Assembly (NCBI GenBank): GCA_949284715.1
Contig: CASDWH010000007.1
Span: forward strand, 1-64,000
Direction of reading: 5' to 3'
DNA from: an uncultured bacterium
GTDB taxonomy: Bacteria; Cyanobacteriota; Vampirovibrionia; Gastranaerophilales; Gastranaerophilaceae
Length of the DNA stretch: 64,000 nt
The notes under the pieces were generated by a model. It searched no databases, was not told the DNA's origin, and worked only from the letters and a program-made list of their open reading frames with translations. Made by a program: the position numbers and the translations under genes. Numbering within the stretch: position 1 is the first letter of the stretch; the number at the start of each line of letters is the position of its first letter. Shown here one piece after another: positions 15,157-24,752 of the stretch.

Positions 15157-17742
15157 CTAAGCCTTTTTAAGTTCGGTAATATTAGGATCAAGAACTTTCC
15201 TGCCAATATTTTCAAAATTTATAGAACAGAAATTTTTAGTTCCATAGCTGAATATTTTTTCAACAACACCAACCCCGAACTTAACATGAATCACCCTGTC
15301 GCCTTGCTGAATGGGATCACTATGAACAAGTGCATCCTCGGGTATTTCAGCAGTATAAATCGGCACCGCAGGTGCAGCCGTATTACGCTGCTGTAAAACA
15401 GCACCGTCATCGGAAGGTATTTTAGGCAGTTGATCTTCTTCAGGCAGTAAATCCGAATGTTCGGCGACATAATCATCCGTAAATGCATTTAAATCATCTT
15501 CAGGAGATGTTTCTTCAAGCTCGATATCATCACTGCCTACCAGTTCTTCAATAAAATCAAGGTCATCCTCTGACAATTCATCTGAATCATCTTGATGAGG
15601 CGCCATATAAACTTTATCAACATCGCGCCTTATTTCCTCATCAAGAAGTTCCTCCGGAGTTTTCTCCGCGACGGTTTCGTCATCAGCAACCTCTGATACC
15701 CCTTCTGCTTGTTCATTAGAGGCTAACGATAATTCTTCATCTGAAGAATTATCTCCTGCAAAACGTAATTCGGTATTATCATCTTCTTCTACAGGCAAAG
15801 TGTCAGAATTATCAACAGAAGAATCACTTATATCATTTGTAAAATCTAATTGCTCTTCCAGCTCAACGGAAAGTTCAGGAATTTCTTCTTCCAATTCTAA
15901 TTCCGAATCATCTTCTTGCAGCGGCGGCTCGACAGGTTCATATAGCGGCATTTCTTCTTCGCTTGAACCGTCAGTAAGGTCATCTGCGTATTCTTCAACA
16001 ACAGCCGCCTCTTCAGTCGAAACAGATTTTTCTTCAGCAGTGCTGTATTCCTGTTTCGGCTCTGCCGGCTGTTCTATGGGCGCTGCATCTACCACTTCAA
16101 GTGTTTCATACTCTTGCTCTACAGACGGCATATCTATCGCCTCAAGCTTTTGTTCTTTTACATCTTCAGTGATATCAGATTCATCTTCACTAACTACTTG
16201 CGGTTCCATTATTGATTGTACAGGTAATTCCTCAACCGGCTCCTGATACTCAGGCTCCGGCTGGGCTTCGGCTCCCGGCGGATTTTCTTTAGCAGAGGCA
16301 GAATTTTGTTCATCAGCAACATTCTCCTCTGGAGTATAATCTGTGATTTCAACTACAGGTTCCTCTTCCACTACAGGCAGCGGTTCATATTCACCTGCTG
16401 TTTCCGGCTCATCCGGCGCTGAAGGAGATGTTTTGTTCTCAAGGGTTTCCTGGTTCACAGCCTCTTTAAGCTCTCCTGATGAGAAAGTTTCTTCGTTATT
16501 TGTGACGTTAGTTTCTGTTAGAATTTTTTTCGATTTTTTATCCGGCGCAAGCAGGACTTCCGTTATCTCTTTTAGCTGAAAAATAAATGAATACGGTGCT
16601 GAATACTTTCCGGCATAAATATATTTATCAGATTGTAAATTTTTCAAAAGGAACTTACAGTAATCAAAATTATCTGGTTTCTTTATCCCGCCAAATACAA
16701 TCATTCCACTGAAATTCTGCTTAAAGGCTGATAAAAATCTGCAATTTGAATTAACAACACAAGAGGTTATTACATTAGTATTTTCAATAATCTCTTTAAC
16801 TAACTCTTTATTTATAAAATTATCAGCCAGTTTAGCAAACGCATATATTTTAATATCTGTGTTTTTAAATGATTCAAGAATAAGGCTAATATATTCACTG
16901 ATAAATATTCCGGGAATCTGTGCAAGATTAATTACTATCGTTCCGGGGCCGTACTCAGACAAGGTTGTCCAATCCATAACTTCGTCATGAGAATTCGCAA
17001 AAATTCTCATAGCAGCAAGTTTTTCAAGCTTTGTTTTAAAGAAAAACAAACTCATATTGTTAGAATAATCAAGTACTTCATCAATAACCGACTTAAATGC
17101 GCCAAACGGAATATACGGAACAGTTGAGGCATACTCTCTTAACTCTGAAAAAATAGAATTAACAATTGCTCTGCTTTCATCAGTAATATCTGAAAAATAT
17201 TTATTGTAAATAAACTCAACAGCATGCGCATTAAGAGGAAGTTTAAAATCTACTCCGGCTGTCAGCTTGACACCTTCAGAAGTTCCATTTGTATCAAAAA
17301 TCAAAGTGTTATAACCTAAATTTTGAATCTGCCATGCCAGATTACTGATTATCAAACTAGCATGTGAAGGATTTTCTGCTGCAATTAAGATTTTATTATC
17401 AAGAATACCTTTATCTGCTGTAAGAATACCTGTTTCATAAGCCAATTCACCAAATATAATATCTTTATTTTTTCCCAGATTAGAAACTATATCTGTAGAA
17501 TTTAGTTTTTCACATAATGCATCTTTTGACAGATTCTGAATATTAACCGCAGCAAGCGGACTATCAAAATACGCTAACAATTTGGCAAAGAGCATATAAG
17601 ATGCAGCGCTGTTTTCAACATACAAAACCTGAGCAACATAGTTATTGTCCTTATCACTAATTTTAAGCAGTGATGAAACTCCTACAGGTTTACTACTCTC
17701 AATTTTTATTAAATTGCCTCTAATATCTAATATTTTCATCAT
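15157..17742 (-). CDS. HerA-like protein with lost P-loop, acidic linker and PcrA-type C-terminal Tudor domain
   Basis: Residues 1-75 resemble the HAS-barrel that begins HerA/VirB4-like ATPases. Residues 110-390 follow the layout of the DUF87/HerA ATPase core, including NTLIFDTNGTSEG. The Walker A position reads ILIAAENPSHAS, with no GxxxxGK[ST], so ATP hydrolysis is doubtful. Residues about 405-800 are strongly acidic and low in complexity. The last 50 residues (GDRVIHVKFGVGVVEKI onward) match the Tudor-like C-terminus of PcrA/UvrD helicases, which binds RNA polymerase. The product may link transcription to a DNA process; this is inference. AGGAATAC precedes the ATG. The whole architecture is unfamiliar to me. 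Confidence 0.6.
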   Translation of the reverse strand: MMKILDIRGNLIKIESSKPVGVSSLLKISDKDNNYVAQVLYVENSAASYMLFAKLLAYFDSPLAAVNIQNLSKDALCEKLNSTDIVSNLGKNKDIIFGELAYETGILTADKGILDNKILIAAENPSHASLIISNLAWQIQNLGYNTLIFDTNGTSEGVKLTAGVDFKLPLNAHAVEFIYNKYFSDITDESRAIVNSIFSELREYASTVPYIPFGAFKSVIDEVLDYSNNMSLFFFKTKLEKLAAMRIFANSHDEVMDWTTLSEYGPGTIVINLAQIPGIFISEYISLILESFKNTDIKIYAFAKLADNFINKELVKEIIENTNVITSCVVNSNCRFLSAFKQNFSGMIVFGGIKKPDNFDYCKFLLKNLQSDKYIYAGKYSAPYSFIFQLKEITEVLLAPDKKSKKILTETNVTNNEETFSSGELKEAVNQETLENKTSPSAPDEPETAGEYEPLPVVEEEPVVEITDYTPEENVADEQNSASAKENPPGAEAQPEPEYQEPVEELPVQSIMEPQVVSEDESDITEDVKEQKLEAIDMPSVEQEYETLEVVDAAPIEQPAEPKQEYSTAEEKSVSTEEAAVVEEYADDLTDGSSEEEMPLYEPVEPPLQEDDSELELEEEIPELSVELEEQLDFTNDISDSSVDNSDTLPVEEDDNTELRFAGDNSSDEELSLASNEQAEGVSEVADDETVAEKTPEELLDEEIRRDVDKVYMAPHQDDSDELSEDDLDFIEELVGSDDIELEETSPEDDLNAFTDDYVAEHSDLLPEEDQLPKIPSDDGAVLQQRNTAAPAVPIYTAEIPEDALVHSDPIQQGDRVIHVKFGVGVVEKIFSYGTKNFCSINFENIGRKVLDPNITELKKA

Positions 17743-17865
17743 GTATTCCTAAATAGATTTTAGCATGAAAAACTAAATATACACTATATATTTTTTTTAT
17801 TATTTAATATTCTTTTAAAGCTTATTACAAAAGGTTTTAAGGGTTATATATTTTATAGAAAATAA

Positions 17866-17883
17866 TTGTAAATTTTTGTAAAT
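17866..17883 (+). repeat. Copy of the 18-bp TTGTAAATTTTTGTAAAT motif
   Basis: It is identical over 18 bp to 62696-62713 and shares the core with 162-180. It lies 72 nt before the ATG of the 17956 operon, inside a 213-bp AT-rich gap that has no other gene. Confidence 0.5.
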
Positions 17884-17955
17884 TTTATATTAAATAAATA
17901 GCAAATTTAGATATTTTTGAATTTTGATATATATGGTAGTGTATTTGGAGTTATT

Positions 17956-19095
17956 ATGATACCAAAAGTAACAGGTGATACAGTAAATTACGCTGCGGTA
18001 CGTAAGGAACGTAATAATCCTGCGCAGCAAAAGAAAGAAAATGAGGAGCCGAAAGTCCTTTCAAGCAGCATTAAAAACCGCAGCAAGGCCGGTTTTCACA
18101 GGACAACAAATGCCTTTACCGAATACTGGGTAAAAGGACTTAAAGGGGATATTAATTCAAACTTTTATGAATTTTTAGCAATGGGACGTGTGCCATATAT
18201 TCTGGGCAGTGCAACTTTTATAGGGGTATTCAATGCCGCAAGTCAATTTTTTGACAGCAGAGGGATGCAGCAATCAAAAAAAATAGGGCTTAAATTAGCA
18301 ACCGGTGTTATTTTCTACGCTTTAGCCAAAACACTATCCAAAGACTTGATTACAAGACCGGTATCATGGGCAACAGGCATTGATATTGAACAGCCATACT
18401 TAAATGTTGTCTATCCGTTCCCTAAAGTCATCACGCGCCAGCCGCCGAAACCAAATGATAAAAACGGAAGCAAAGCGCCGGTAAGAATAATTCAGGATTT
18501 AGATCCGCAATATCAATACCAAAAACTATGGGAAAGCGGAGAATTTCCAAGAATTGACCTCGTTAAACCTGAATTTTTCGACAAAGTAGCAAAGAAGAAT
18601 GGACTGGGCGAAAACCTTAATTCCGCAGAAAGTGAAGTTAAACCAATTCTTAAAAATGTTATTTCTACTGCAACAACAGCCTCAAGAATTTCTTCTTTCT
18701 TATGGGCGGCATGCGGGGTTGCACTTGCAGCATGCGGAAATTGGGACAGCTATTATGATACATACCTGAGCGGAACAAAACTTGGTAAAAAAGTAGTTAA
18801 AAAAGATGCCACATTTAAAGAAAAAATGGGGGCTAAACTCAGTAATATCTGGCAGCATACAGTAGAAGGAACGAAAGCTTTGAAAGACACATTTAAAACC
18901 TCTGCTAAAGAATTTTATTTTGGCGCCCCTGGTTCCAAAGGATTCAAGAAACATGCAGGAAAAGCCCTGCTGTTTACTGCAGCAGGTTCTACAATCTTCG
19001 GTGTTGCAAATACAATAATAAGAGCGCGCAATATGGGGAAAAACCTGTGTGACACAAAAGTTATAGATGATTCAAAAGACAGTATGGTGATGTAA
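17956..19095 (+). CDS. Multi-pass membrane protein of unknown function
   Basis: This is 379 residues, not recognised. The N-terminal 45 residues are polar and lysine-rich. Hydrophobic segments follow, including YILGSATFIGVFNAASQFF, KLATGVIFYALAKTL, SFLWAACGVALAACG and LLFTAAGSTIFGVANTII. No signal peptide or catalytic motif is seen. The ATG at 17956 has TTGGAG 6 nt upstream. An in-frame TTG at 17917 lacks a ribosome site. It is the first gene of a three-gene operon; the next gene starts after a single base. Confidence 0.75.
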   Translation: MIPKVTGDTVNYAAVRKERNNPAQQKKENEEPKVLSSSIKNRSKAGFHRTTNAFTEYWVKGLKGDINSNFYEFLAMGRVPYILGSATFIGVFNAASQFFDSRGMQQSKKIGLKLATGVIFYALAKTLSKDLITRPVSWATGIDIEQPYLNVVYPFPKVITRQPPKPNDKNGSKAPVRIIQDLDPQYQYQKLWESGEFPRIDLVKPEFFDKVAKKNGLGENLNSAESEVKPILKNVISTATTASRISSFLWAACGVALAACGNWDSYYDTYLSGTKLGKKVVKKDATFKEKMGAKLSNIWQHTVEGTKALKDTFKTSAKEFYFGAPGSKGFKKHAGKALLFTAAGSTIFGVANTIIRARNMGKNLCDTKVIDDSKDSMVM

Positions 19096-19096
19096 T

Positions 19097-21883
19097 ATGG
19101 CAATAAGTAGAATTCAAAATCAAACACCTTTCACACAAAGGCCAAATGTTGACCAAAATTCAAGTAATGTTGCAATGGAGCGGCTGCTTCCGCTGCCAAA
19201 AAGACATTACAGAAACCATAATGAAATCCCGGATTCTGTAAACAGAATTAAACCTGAACCGGGACAAGGCCACTTACTAAACGGCGGGCTGTTTGCATCT
19301 ATCGGCCGATTCTTCTCTAACCGTATTTACGATATTAAATCGGTCTACAAAGGTTATACAGGAACCGCAAATGATCATCAGTTAGGAAGAACCAATGATG
19401 TAGGCCTGGTTCTCGGCGGTCTTGGCATTGCCTCATTCTTGACTACAAAACGGATAGCAACAATGCCTAAACACATGGAATTTGTTGGTTTAGCCTCGTT
19501 CTTAACATCTATGGCTCTCTGGCCTAAAATTGGTATATTCGGCCCCGCAAGAGCTGTTCACGGATTCGATGCAGATAAACGATACATAGACGATCAGGGC
19601 AGAAATAAATCAGTATTTCAAGATCCAAACTATGTACCGTTTGAATTATTCAACGGCAAGAAAAAAAGCGAAAATATTTCCGCAATAGCCGATTATATGG
19701 GCATAGCAAAAGATGCAACCAATAGAAACGAAATGGCAAAAGACCAGATGAGGAAAATAGCCATCCAAAATAACACCCTATGGATGCTTACCTCGGGAGT
19801 CGCAGTTCCAACCCTTACAGCATTGCTATGCAACGGTTTTGAAAGAGTTTACGAACCACTCATTGTTAAGCACAAAGCTTCACAATACAATAAAAAACTC
19901 AATGCAATGTATAATGAGTTAATTACAACCCCAAAAGAAAATAACAAGTCTTCTGACGCTGCTAAAAAACTGCTGGGCAAAATAATGAATTTTGCAGCAT
20001 TAGAAGATTCTGAGAAAATATTAAAAGGTGAAGATGTTATAAATTTTGCTAATACCGTAGCAAAAGATTCCCCATCAGGTATCTCTGCTGCACTTGCAAA
20101 AGATATTACAGCAATGCTTACTCATCCTGATAAAGTTGTCCTTGACAATAAATATATCGAAAATCTTGTTAAAAATATTGAAGTTCAGTTCCAGGGACAC
20201 AAATATCTTAAAAATGCCATCATCTCCTTTGATGATGTACTTAATGCACTATCTCCTGTTAAACCACAGGAGGGTGAACAACAAAAATTTAAAATATCAG
20301 AGATTAAAGCAGCTTTCAACAATAACGAACCTATAACAAAAAAACAATTTGAATTATTACTCAAAGACGGTGTTGTCGTTGATAAGCAGCGACTCATAAA
20401 TGCAGTAACAAAGGCTGTAGGACAAAAGATTGAAAATACTCAATTTACTAATTCCGGCAGTATTTCTTCCGAAACAGTTTTACAGCGTGTAAAACAAATG
20501 GCTATTAATGAAATCAATGGAAACAATATTATTCCAAAATCAGAAAAACTTATTATGACAAAAGATGCCGCTCTAAATATCCAAAAGATGGCGGCTCCTC
20601 TTGCCGAATACATTACCAGACTGCAACAATTACGGGAAATTAATGACTTAAAAATGGGTAATATTGCAGATTCCCAAAACGCGTTCTTCTGGAAAAAACT
20701 GGAAAAAACCTTCACTAATATTGTATTCCCAAATAACGTTATTACATCTAAATCATTTAAAACTTTAGTTGATAATACTGATGATATCGAAAAAGCTGCA
20801 AGGAAAAATCTTGAAAAACTCGTACGAGATGAAGAGCTTTATAAAAAAGCAATTAAAGAAATTGATGAAATCAAAATGACTTATTTAAAGGAAATCTTTG
20901 GCAGCAATGAAGCTCAATATGTACAATATAATGATTTCATAAAAGGTTCTAACCAGCTAAACGGAGTCAACTGGAATGTACGAACTTATGGGGCCTATGG
21001 CACGGAAATTGATAAGTTTATTGAATTACAGACAAAACTTGCTAATAATTTTAATACAAATATTCCTCAGGATACACCGTTTAAAAACCTGATGAAAGTA
21101 CTTATAAACAGACCCCGTGATAATGCATATAATTATACAGTTGCATATCACGAAGTTGAAGAAAATGTTAAAAAGATAGAAAACTTCATAACCGCATGCG
21201 ACAGAATTATTCATTCAATGGATATTTACAGAAGAGCGCATCTAGGAGAAATCGCACCTGATAAAAAGCCTATTGAAGCAGAAATGTTTAATCAGGCAAA
21301 ACACAATGTTATAGGGGCAATGTCTACAGATTTCTTCTCCAAGTTTAATAACAGAAACAGACCGCTTGTTTTCAAAGATTATATGAACCTCATTTACTGT
21401 GAAAACGGATATCTGGATAATGCGACAAAACAAGCGCTGCAAAAAGAATCGCGATATACAGTAGAAGGCTGGATTGATAAAACCAGAAGATTACTATTTA
21501 ATGACCACGCAAACTGGCAGTATTCAGAATTTACAAACAATAACGTATTTCTGAAACCTTATGATGATGCTCTGCTTTCATCTCCTAATGCAAGGTTCCG
21601 TGCGGAAGGCAAAAATCCGGTTGAGTTTCTGAATCAAGGTATTAAAAACTCATATAATAGTAACAAATGGTTAAGAATGTTTGGCGGACTGTTTATCGGC
21701 GTGTTCAGCCTTTCAATTATTGCCCAATTCTTCTTCGGAAAAAAAGATTCAACAATCCCTCTTGAAAAAGACAGAATTGCACGTTTAAAACAAGAAAGTC
21801 TTGAAAAACAAAATACAGATAACAATCAAAAAGATTTAAAACCGGAAAACAAGATTGAAGAGGAGGCTGCAAATGCAAATTAA
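19097..21883 (+). CDS. Large membrane-associated protein of unknown function
   Basis: This is 928 residues, not recognised. Hydrophobic stretches lie near the N-terminus (DVGLVLGGLGIASFLT, FVGLASFLTSMALWP, about residues 95-145), around 230-260 (LWMLTSGVAVPTLTALL) and near the C-terminus (MFGGLFIGVFSLSIIAQFFF, about 862-885). The 550-residue middle is polar and helical with Lys and Asn in abundance. The tail is charged. It starts 1 nt after the previous stop and overlaps the GH13 gene by 11 nt. The three are therefore one transcript and probably one complex or pathway. The position of the helices suggests a large soluble domain held between membrane anchors. Confidence 0.75.
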   Translation: MAISRIQNQTPFTQRPNVDQNSSNVAMERLLPLPKRHYRNHNEIPDSVNRIKPEPGQGHLLNGGLFASIGRFFSNRIYDIKSVYKGYTGTANDHQLGRTNDVGLVLGGLGIASFLTTKRIATMPKHMEFVGLASFLTSMALWPKIGIFGPARAVHGFDADKRYIDDQGRNKSVFQDPNYVPFELFNGKKKSENISAIADYMGIAKDATNRNEMAKDQMRKIAIQNNTLWMLTSGVAVPTLTALLCNGFERVYEPLIVKHKASQYNKKLNAMYNELITTPKENNKSSDAAKKLLGKIMNFAALEDSEKILKGEDVINFANTVAKDSPSGISAALAKDITAMLTHPDKVVLDNKYIENLVKNIEVQFQGHKYLKNAIISFDDVLNALSPVKPQEGEQQKFKISEIKAAFNNNEPITKKQFELLLKDGVVVDKQRLINAVTKAVGQKIENTQFTNSGSISSETVLQRVKQMAINEINGNNIIPKSEKLIMTKDAALNIQKMAAPLAEYITRLQQLREINDLKMGNIADSQNAFFWKKLEKTFTNIVFPNNVITSKSFKTLVDNTDDIEKAARKNLEKLVRDEELYKKAIKEIDEIKMTYLKEIFGSNEAQYVQYNDFIKGSNQLNGVNWNVRTYGAYGTEIDKFIELQTKLANNFNTNIPQDTPFKNLMKVLINRPRDNAYNYTVAYHEVEENVKKIENFITACDRIIHSMDIYRRAHLGEIAPDKKPIEAEMFNQAKHNVIGAMSTDFFSKFNNRNRPLVFKDYMNLIYCENGYLDNATKQALQKESRYTVEGWIDKTRRLLFNDHANWQYSEFTNNNVFLKPYDDALLSSPNARFRAEGKNPVEFLNQGIKNSYNSNKWLRMFGGLFIGVFSLSIIAQFFFGKKDSTIPLEKDRIARLKQESLEKQNTDNNQKDLKPENKIEEEAANAN

Positions 21884-23741
21884 TTCTTTATTCAATGTAA
21901 AAATTCTGAATACCCAGATGAATTTCAAAGCAAATCCGGAAGAAAACAAAACAACAGCGGCTGAATCAAACAATACAAATCAGACAAATCCTTTTGACAA
22001 ATATTTGGATAGTCAGGCAGCCGTTAATTCCGTTGCCGTAAAAAAAACAAACGCTGTTAATGATAAATTACCTGAGAATGTAGAATACCAAAATAATCTG
22101 CGTTCCAAAATCCATAATAATGATGCAATAATAATGGCAGTCATTCCAAGAATGCTGGGAGCAAAAGATTTAAACGGGGACAGAAGAATTAATCCGCGTC
22201 TTGGAGAAAAACCCGGAACATTCCTTAGCTGTATTGATAAACTTGATGATATAAAAAATCTTGGAATTAATACACTTCACCTGCTGCCAATCCACCCGCC
22301 GGGGAAGCATAAAGCAATGGGAACAGCAGGTTCTGTTTATGCACCGCTAAAATTTGTTGAAGATAACGGTGATATTGCGATTGATCCTGTTCTGGTTGAT
22401 TTTTCAGACCCGAGAAGCCCCAAAGAACAATTTAAAACATTTATTGATGCCTGTCACGAGCGAGGTATAAGCGTAATGTTAGACCTGCCAAGCTGTGCCT
22501 CATTAGATATGAGCAATAACGAACAGGAATTAATGGCGCGCGGCAGACACGGAGAAGACAAGTGTCCGCAAGGATGGGTTGATATCAGAATGTTTGACCC
22601 ATGGGCCGATGAAACTAAACGTCTTTTAAATCCCAAATTATTAGAAATGCATAAACAACTTGTTGATAGTTGTATAGAACTCGGTGTTGATGGTATCAGA
22701 GCTGATGTTGCCCGTGCGAAACCTACTGAATTCTGGGATATATTAATTAATTACTCACACGAAAAAGATCCGGAATTTGCATGGCTTGCAGAAACCTATA
22801 CTTATGAATGTGCATCACCGCAGTTAAATATGATGCACGACAGACCTATTGACTCATTAAGAGCCGGCTTTGACTGTTACTACGGTCAATATCACATGTT
22901 CCATGAAATGAAAGCCGGAGAGTTCATAGATTATGTAACAATGAACCTGGACTTAACGAACCGTGATTACGAAGGTGATGGAATAAAAGAACTTGCCGGG
23001 AAATCTTTAATTGGTTCTTTTACAACCCACGACGATATGTCAGCTATGACCAGAGGCGGCGAGATTTTCAGTAATTTATCTACAATTATCCAATCTACAG
23101 TACCGATGACAAATCCATACTATGTTGACGGATTTCAGTATGGCGACTACTATGATTACCCGTATGCGGGCAAGGAAGATATAGAAACTCAGACTGATAG
23201 TAATATAAATAAAGTTCATCCGTACAAACTTGATTTATTTAACTTTGCGGCTCCGTCAGAAGGTAAATGCCACGATATAGGCCGGGTTATGAAAGAAACT
23301 AATGAAATGCGTCAAAAATATAATGACGTAATCACAAAAGGCAGTTTTATAGAGCTCTACAAAGAAGGCGACAAAGGTGACTGGGTTATCCCGTATGCCA
23401 GAACATTAAACGGCAAAACTCTGGTTGTTATTGCCAATAAAAATGTTAACCGCCCAATTTCAGTAAAAGTTTTTGTTCCGGGCATAAAAGAAGGACAAAC
23501 TCTTAAAAATGAAGCACCGTCTTATGGTGAGAAGAGTGAATTTCAAACCTTTGAAAATGAAATAAGCGCAATCCTTGCACCTGCTAAAGCCTATGTATTT
23601 GAAGTTGATACACCGGAATTAGAAGAATATTATCAGGATTTCGTTTATAAACAAAATTTCGATAAAGGAAAGCTAATTCAAGAAGATACCGTCAAAGACA
23701 TAGAAGATGTTTCTGATAAAGATAATAAAAATATTAAATAA
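21873..23741 (+). CDS. GH13 (alpha-amylase family) protein without signal peptide
   Basis: This is a 622-residue paralogue of the exported protein at 3505-5049. Catalytic residues D278 (GIRADVA), E307 (LAETY) and D387 (TTHDD) are kept. Region I again reads DLPSCAS in place of D-x-V-x-N-H. The EF-hand-like loop of the paralogue is degenerate here (DLNGDRRINPRLGE). The first 80 residues are polar and include MNFKAN at residues 16-21, an F-x-K element shared with other unknown proteins, and there is no Sec signal. The ATG at 21873 has a perfect AGGAGG. It is the last gene of the operon. It is likely an alpha-glucan-active enzyme acting with the two upstream membrane proteins. Confidence 0.85.
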   Translation: MQINSLFNVKILNTQMNFKANPEENKTTAAESNNTNQTNPFDKYLDSQAAVNSVAVKKTNAVNDKLPENVEYQNNLRSKIHNNDAIIMAVIPRMLGAKDLNGDRRINPRLGEKPGTFLSCIDKLDDIKNLGINTLHLLPIHPPGKHKAMGTAGSVYAPLKFVEDNGDIAIDPVLVDFSDPRSPKEQFKTFIDACHERGISVMLDLPSCASLDMSNNEQELMARGRHGEDKCPQGWVDIRMFDPWADETKRLLNPKLLEMHKQLVDSCIELGVDGIRADVARAKPTEFWDILINYSHEKDPEFAWLAETYTYECASPQLNMMHDRPIDSLRAGFDCYYGQYHMFHEMKAGEFIDYVTMNLDLTNRDYEGDGIKELAGKSLIGSFTTHDDMSAMTRGGEIFSNLSTIIQSTVPMTNPYYVDGFQYGDYYDYPYAGKEDIETQTDSNINKVHPYKLDLFNFAAPSEGKCHDIGRVMKETNEMRQKYNDVITKGSFIELYKEGDKGDWVIPYARTLNGKTLVVIANKNVNRPISVKVFVPGIKEGQTLKNEAPSYGEKSEFQTFENEISAILAPAKAYVFEVDTPELEEYYQDFVYKQNFDKGKLIQEDTVKDIEDVSDKDNKNIK

Positions 23742-23743
23742 TA

Positions 23744-23778
23744 AAAAATACCGGAGCAATAAATACTCCGGTATTTTT
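23744..23778. terminator. Bidirectional intrinsic terminator
   Basis: A 13-bp perfect stem AAAAATACCGGAG/CTCCGGTATTTTT with a 9-nt loop follows the GH13 stop. It also serves the convergent small gene at 23792. Confidence 0.88.
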
Positions 23779-23791
23779 CTACACAAATAAA

Positions 23792-23980
23792 CTATTTTAC
23801 ACTATCTTTTATAACAATAAGATTGTTAAATATTTTCATAACACAGGTAGGCAGCACTACTTCATGCAATCCGTCAGCAATACTTATTATACTGCCGGCT
23901 TTAAGTACTACATCTTCACCTTTGTACTGAAACGTATAATCATCTTTTCTGTCTGATCTGATAGTTATTTTATTATCCAT
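23792..23980 (-). CDS. Small hypothetical protein, 62 residues
   Basis: The sequence starts MDNKITIRSDRKDDYTFQYK and looks like a small beta-rich domain. There is no signal, membrane segment or known motif. The ATG at 23980 has AAGGAT 7 nt upstream. A longer frame from 24013 lacks a ribosome site. It is convergent with the GH13 operon and downstream of rpsR, but a terminator separates it from rpsR. Confidence 0.6.
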   Translation of the reverse strand: MDNKITIRSDRKDDYTFQYKGEDVVLKAGSIISIADGLHEVVLPTCVMKIFNNLIVIKDSVK

Positions 23981-24010
23981 GTTTGTAATCCTTATAATAG
24001 AGTATAAACA

Positions 24011-24051
24011 CAAAACAAAGCGGAATTAATCCCCCAGGAGATTAACCCCGC
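24011..24051 (-). terminator. Intrinsic terminator after rpsR
   Basis: On the minus strand, GCGGGGTTAATC pairs with GATTAATTCCGC (12 bp with two G-U pairs). A T-rich tail (TTTGTTTTG) follows. Confidence 0.75.
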
Positions 24052-24065
24052 CTTATTTAATACAA

Positions 24066-24299
24066 TTAGTCAAAAACGTATCCGATAATAGATGCTTCAC
24101 GAGCGCGTTTAACTGCTTTTGTAATCATTCTCTGGTGCTTAGCACAGTTTCCTGTTACACGTCTGGGAATAATTTTACCAGCTTCAGTCAAATAGCGTTT
24201 CAATTTAGACGCATCTTTATAATCGATTACATCGACATGTTCAGCGCAAAACGAACATGTTTTGCGTTTTTTCTTGTCTTGTAAATCTTGTTTTGCCAT
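24066..24299 (-). CDS. rpsR: 30S ribosomal protein S18
   Basis: This is a small-subunit ribosomal protein that contacts S6 and 16S rRNA. The core [20 protein letters not shown] is diagnostic. Cysteines CSFC near residues 15-18 together with the CAKH pair give the zinc-binding (C+) form of S18. It is 77 residues, the normal length. It is the last gene of dapF-rpsF-ssb-rpsR and follows ssb as in most bacteria. Confidence 0.97.
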   Translation of the reverse strand: MAKQDLQDKKKRKTCSFCAEHVDVIDYKDASKLKRYLTEAGKIIPRRVTGNCAKHQRMITKAVKRAREASIIGYVFD

Positions 24300-24335
24300 T
24301 GTTTTAATTTGCCTTTCTAGCCTTAGATATTATAC

Positions 24336-24752
24336 TTAAAATGGAATTTCTTCCTCGTTAATAAGTTCGTTAACATCTTCCATTTCATCATTATCGGAAT
24401 ATTTAACGATAGGTTCGCCGGACTCAACAGCCGCCATTGATACAGCAGAGGCACCGCCGATTTTTTCTATTGTATTAGCATCCAGTTCAAAAACTTTTCT
24501 TTCATTGCCTCGTTCGTCTTTAACATTTGCAATTTGCAAAGCGCCTTCAACCAAAACCCTATCGGCTTTTGAAAGAGTAGAAAGAACCTCCTGATGGGAC
24601 TGTCTTTTAGAAATTACCCGCAAAAGCATCGGCTCAGCATTACGTTCATCAATAGATACTACAAACGATGAAACCGAAACATTATTTTGAGTAAAACGCT
24701 CTTCGGGAGTTCTTACTATAGTCCCTGTGATTACTGCTTTTGCTAATGACAT
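24336..24752 (-). CDS. ssb: Single-stranded DNA-binding protein
   Basis: This OB-fold protein coats single-stranded DNA in replication and repair. The N-terminal OB domain (about residues 1-105) contains RTPEERFTQNNVSVSSFVVS and a VLVEGALQI block. The acidic tail ends EEIPF, the peptide that recruits partner enzymes. At 138 residues it is a short SSB. Its ATG overlaps the rpsF stop by one base (TAATG). The order rpsF-ssb-rpsR supports the call. Confidence 0.93.
   Translation of the reverse strand: MSLAKAVITGTIVRTPEERFTQNNVSVSSFVVSIDERNAEPMLLRVISKRQSHQEVLSTLSKADRVLVEGALQIANVKDERGNERKVFELDANTIEKIGGASAVSMAAVESGEPIVKYSDNDEMEDVNELINEEEIPF

Noticed and set aside
15800-16246. Open frame opposite the acidic region of the HerA-like gene, giving a Ser-rich protein
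   Set aside because: It is the mirror of Glu/Asp codons on the other strand, has no ribosome site and is inside a clearly better gene.
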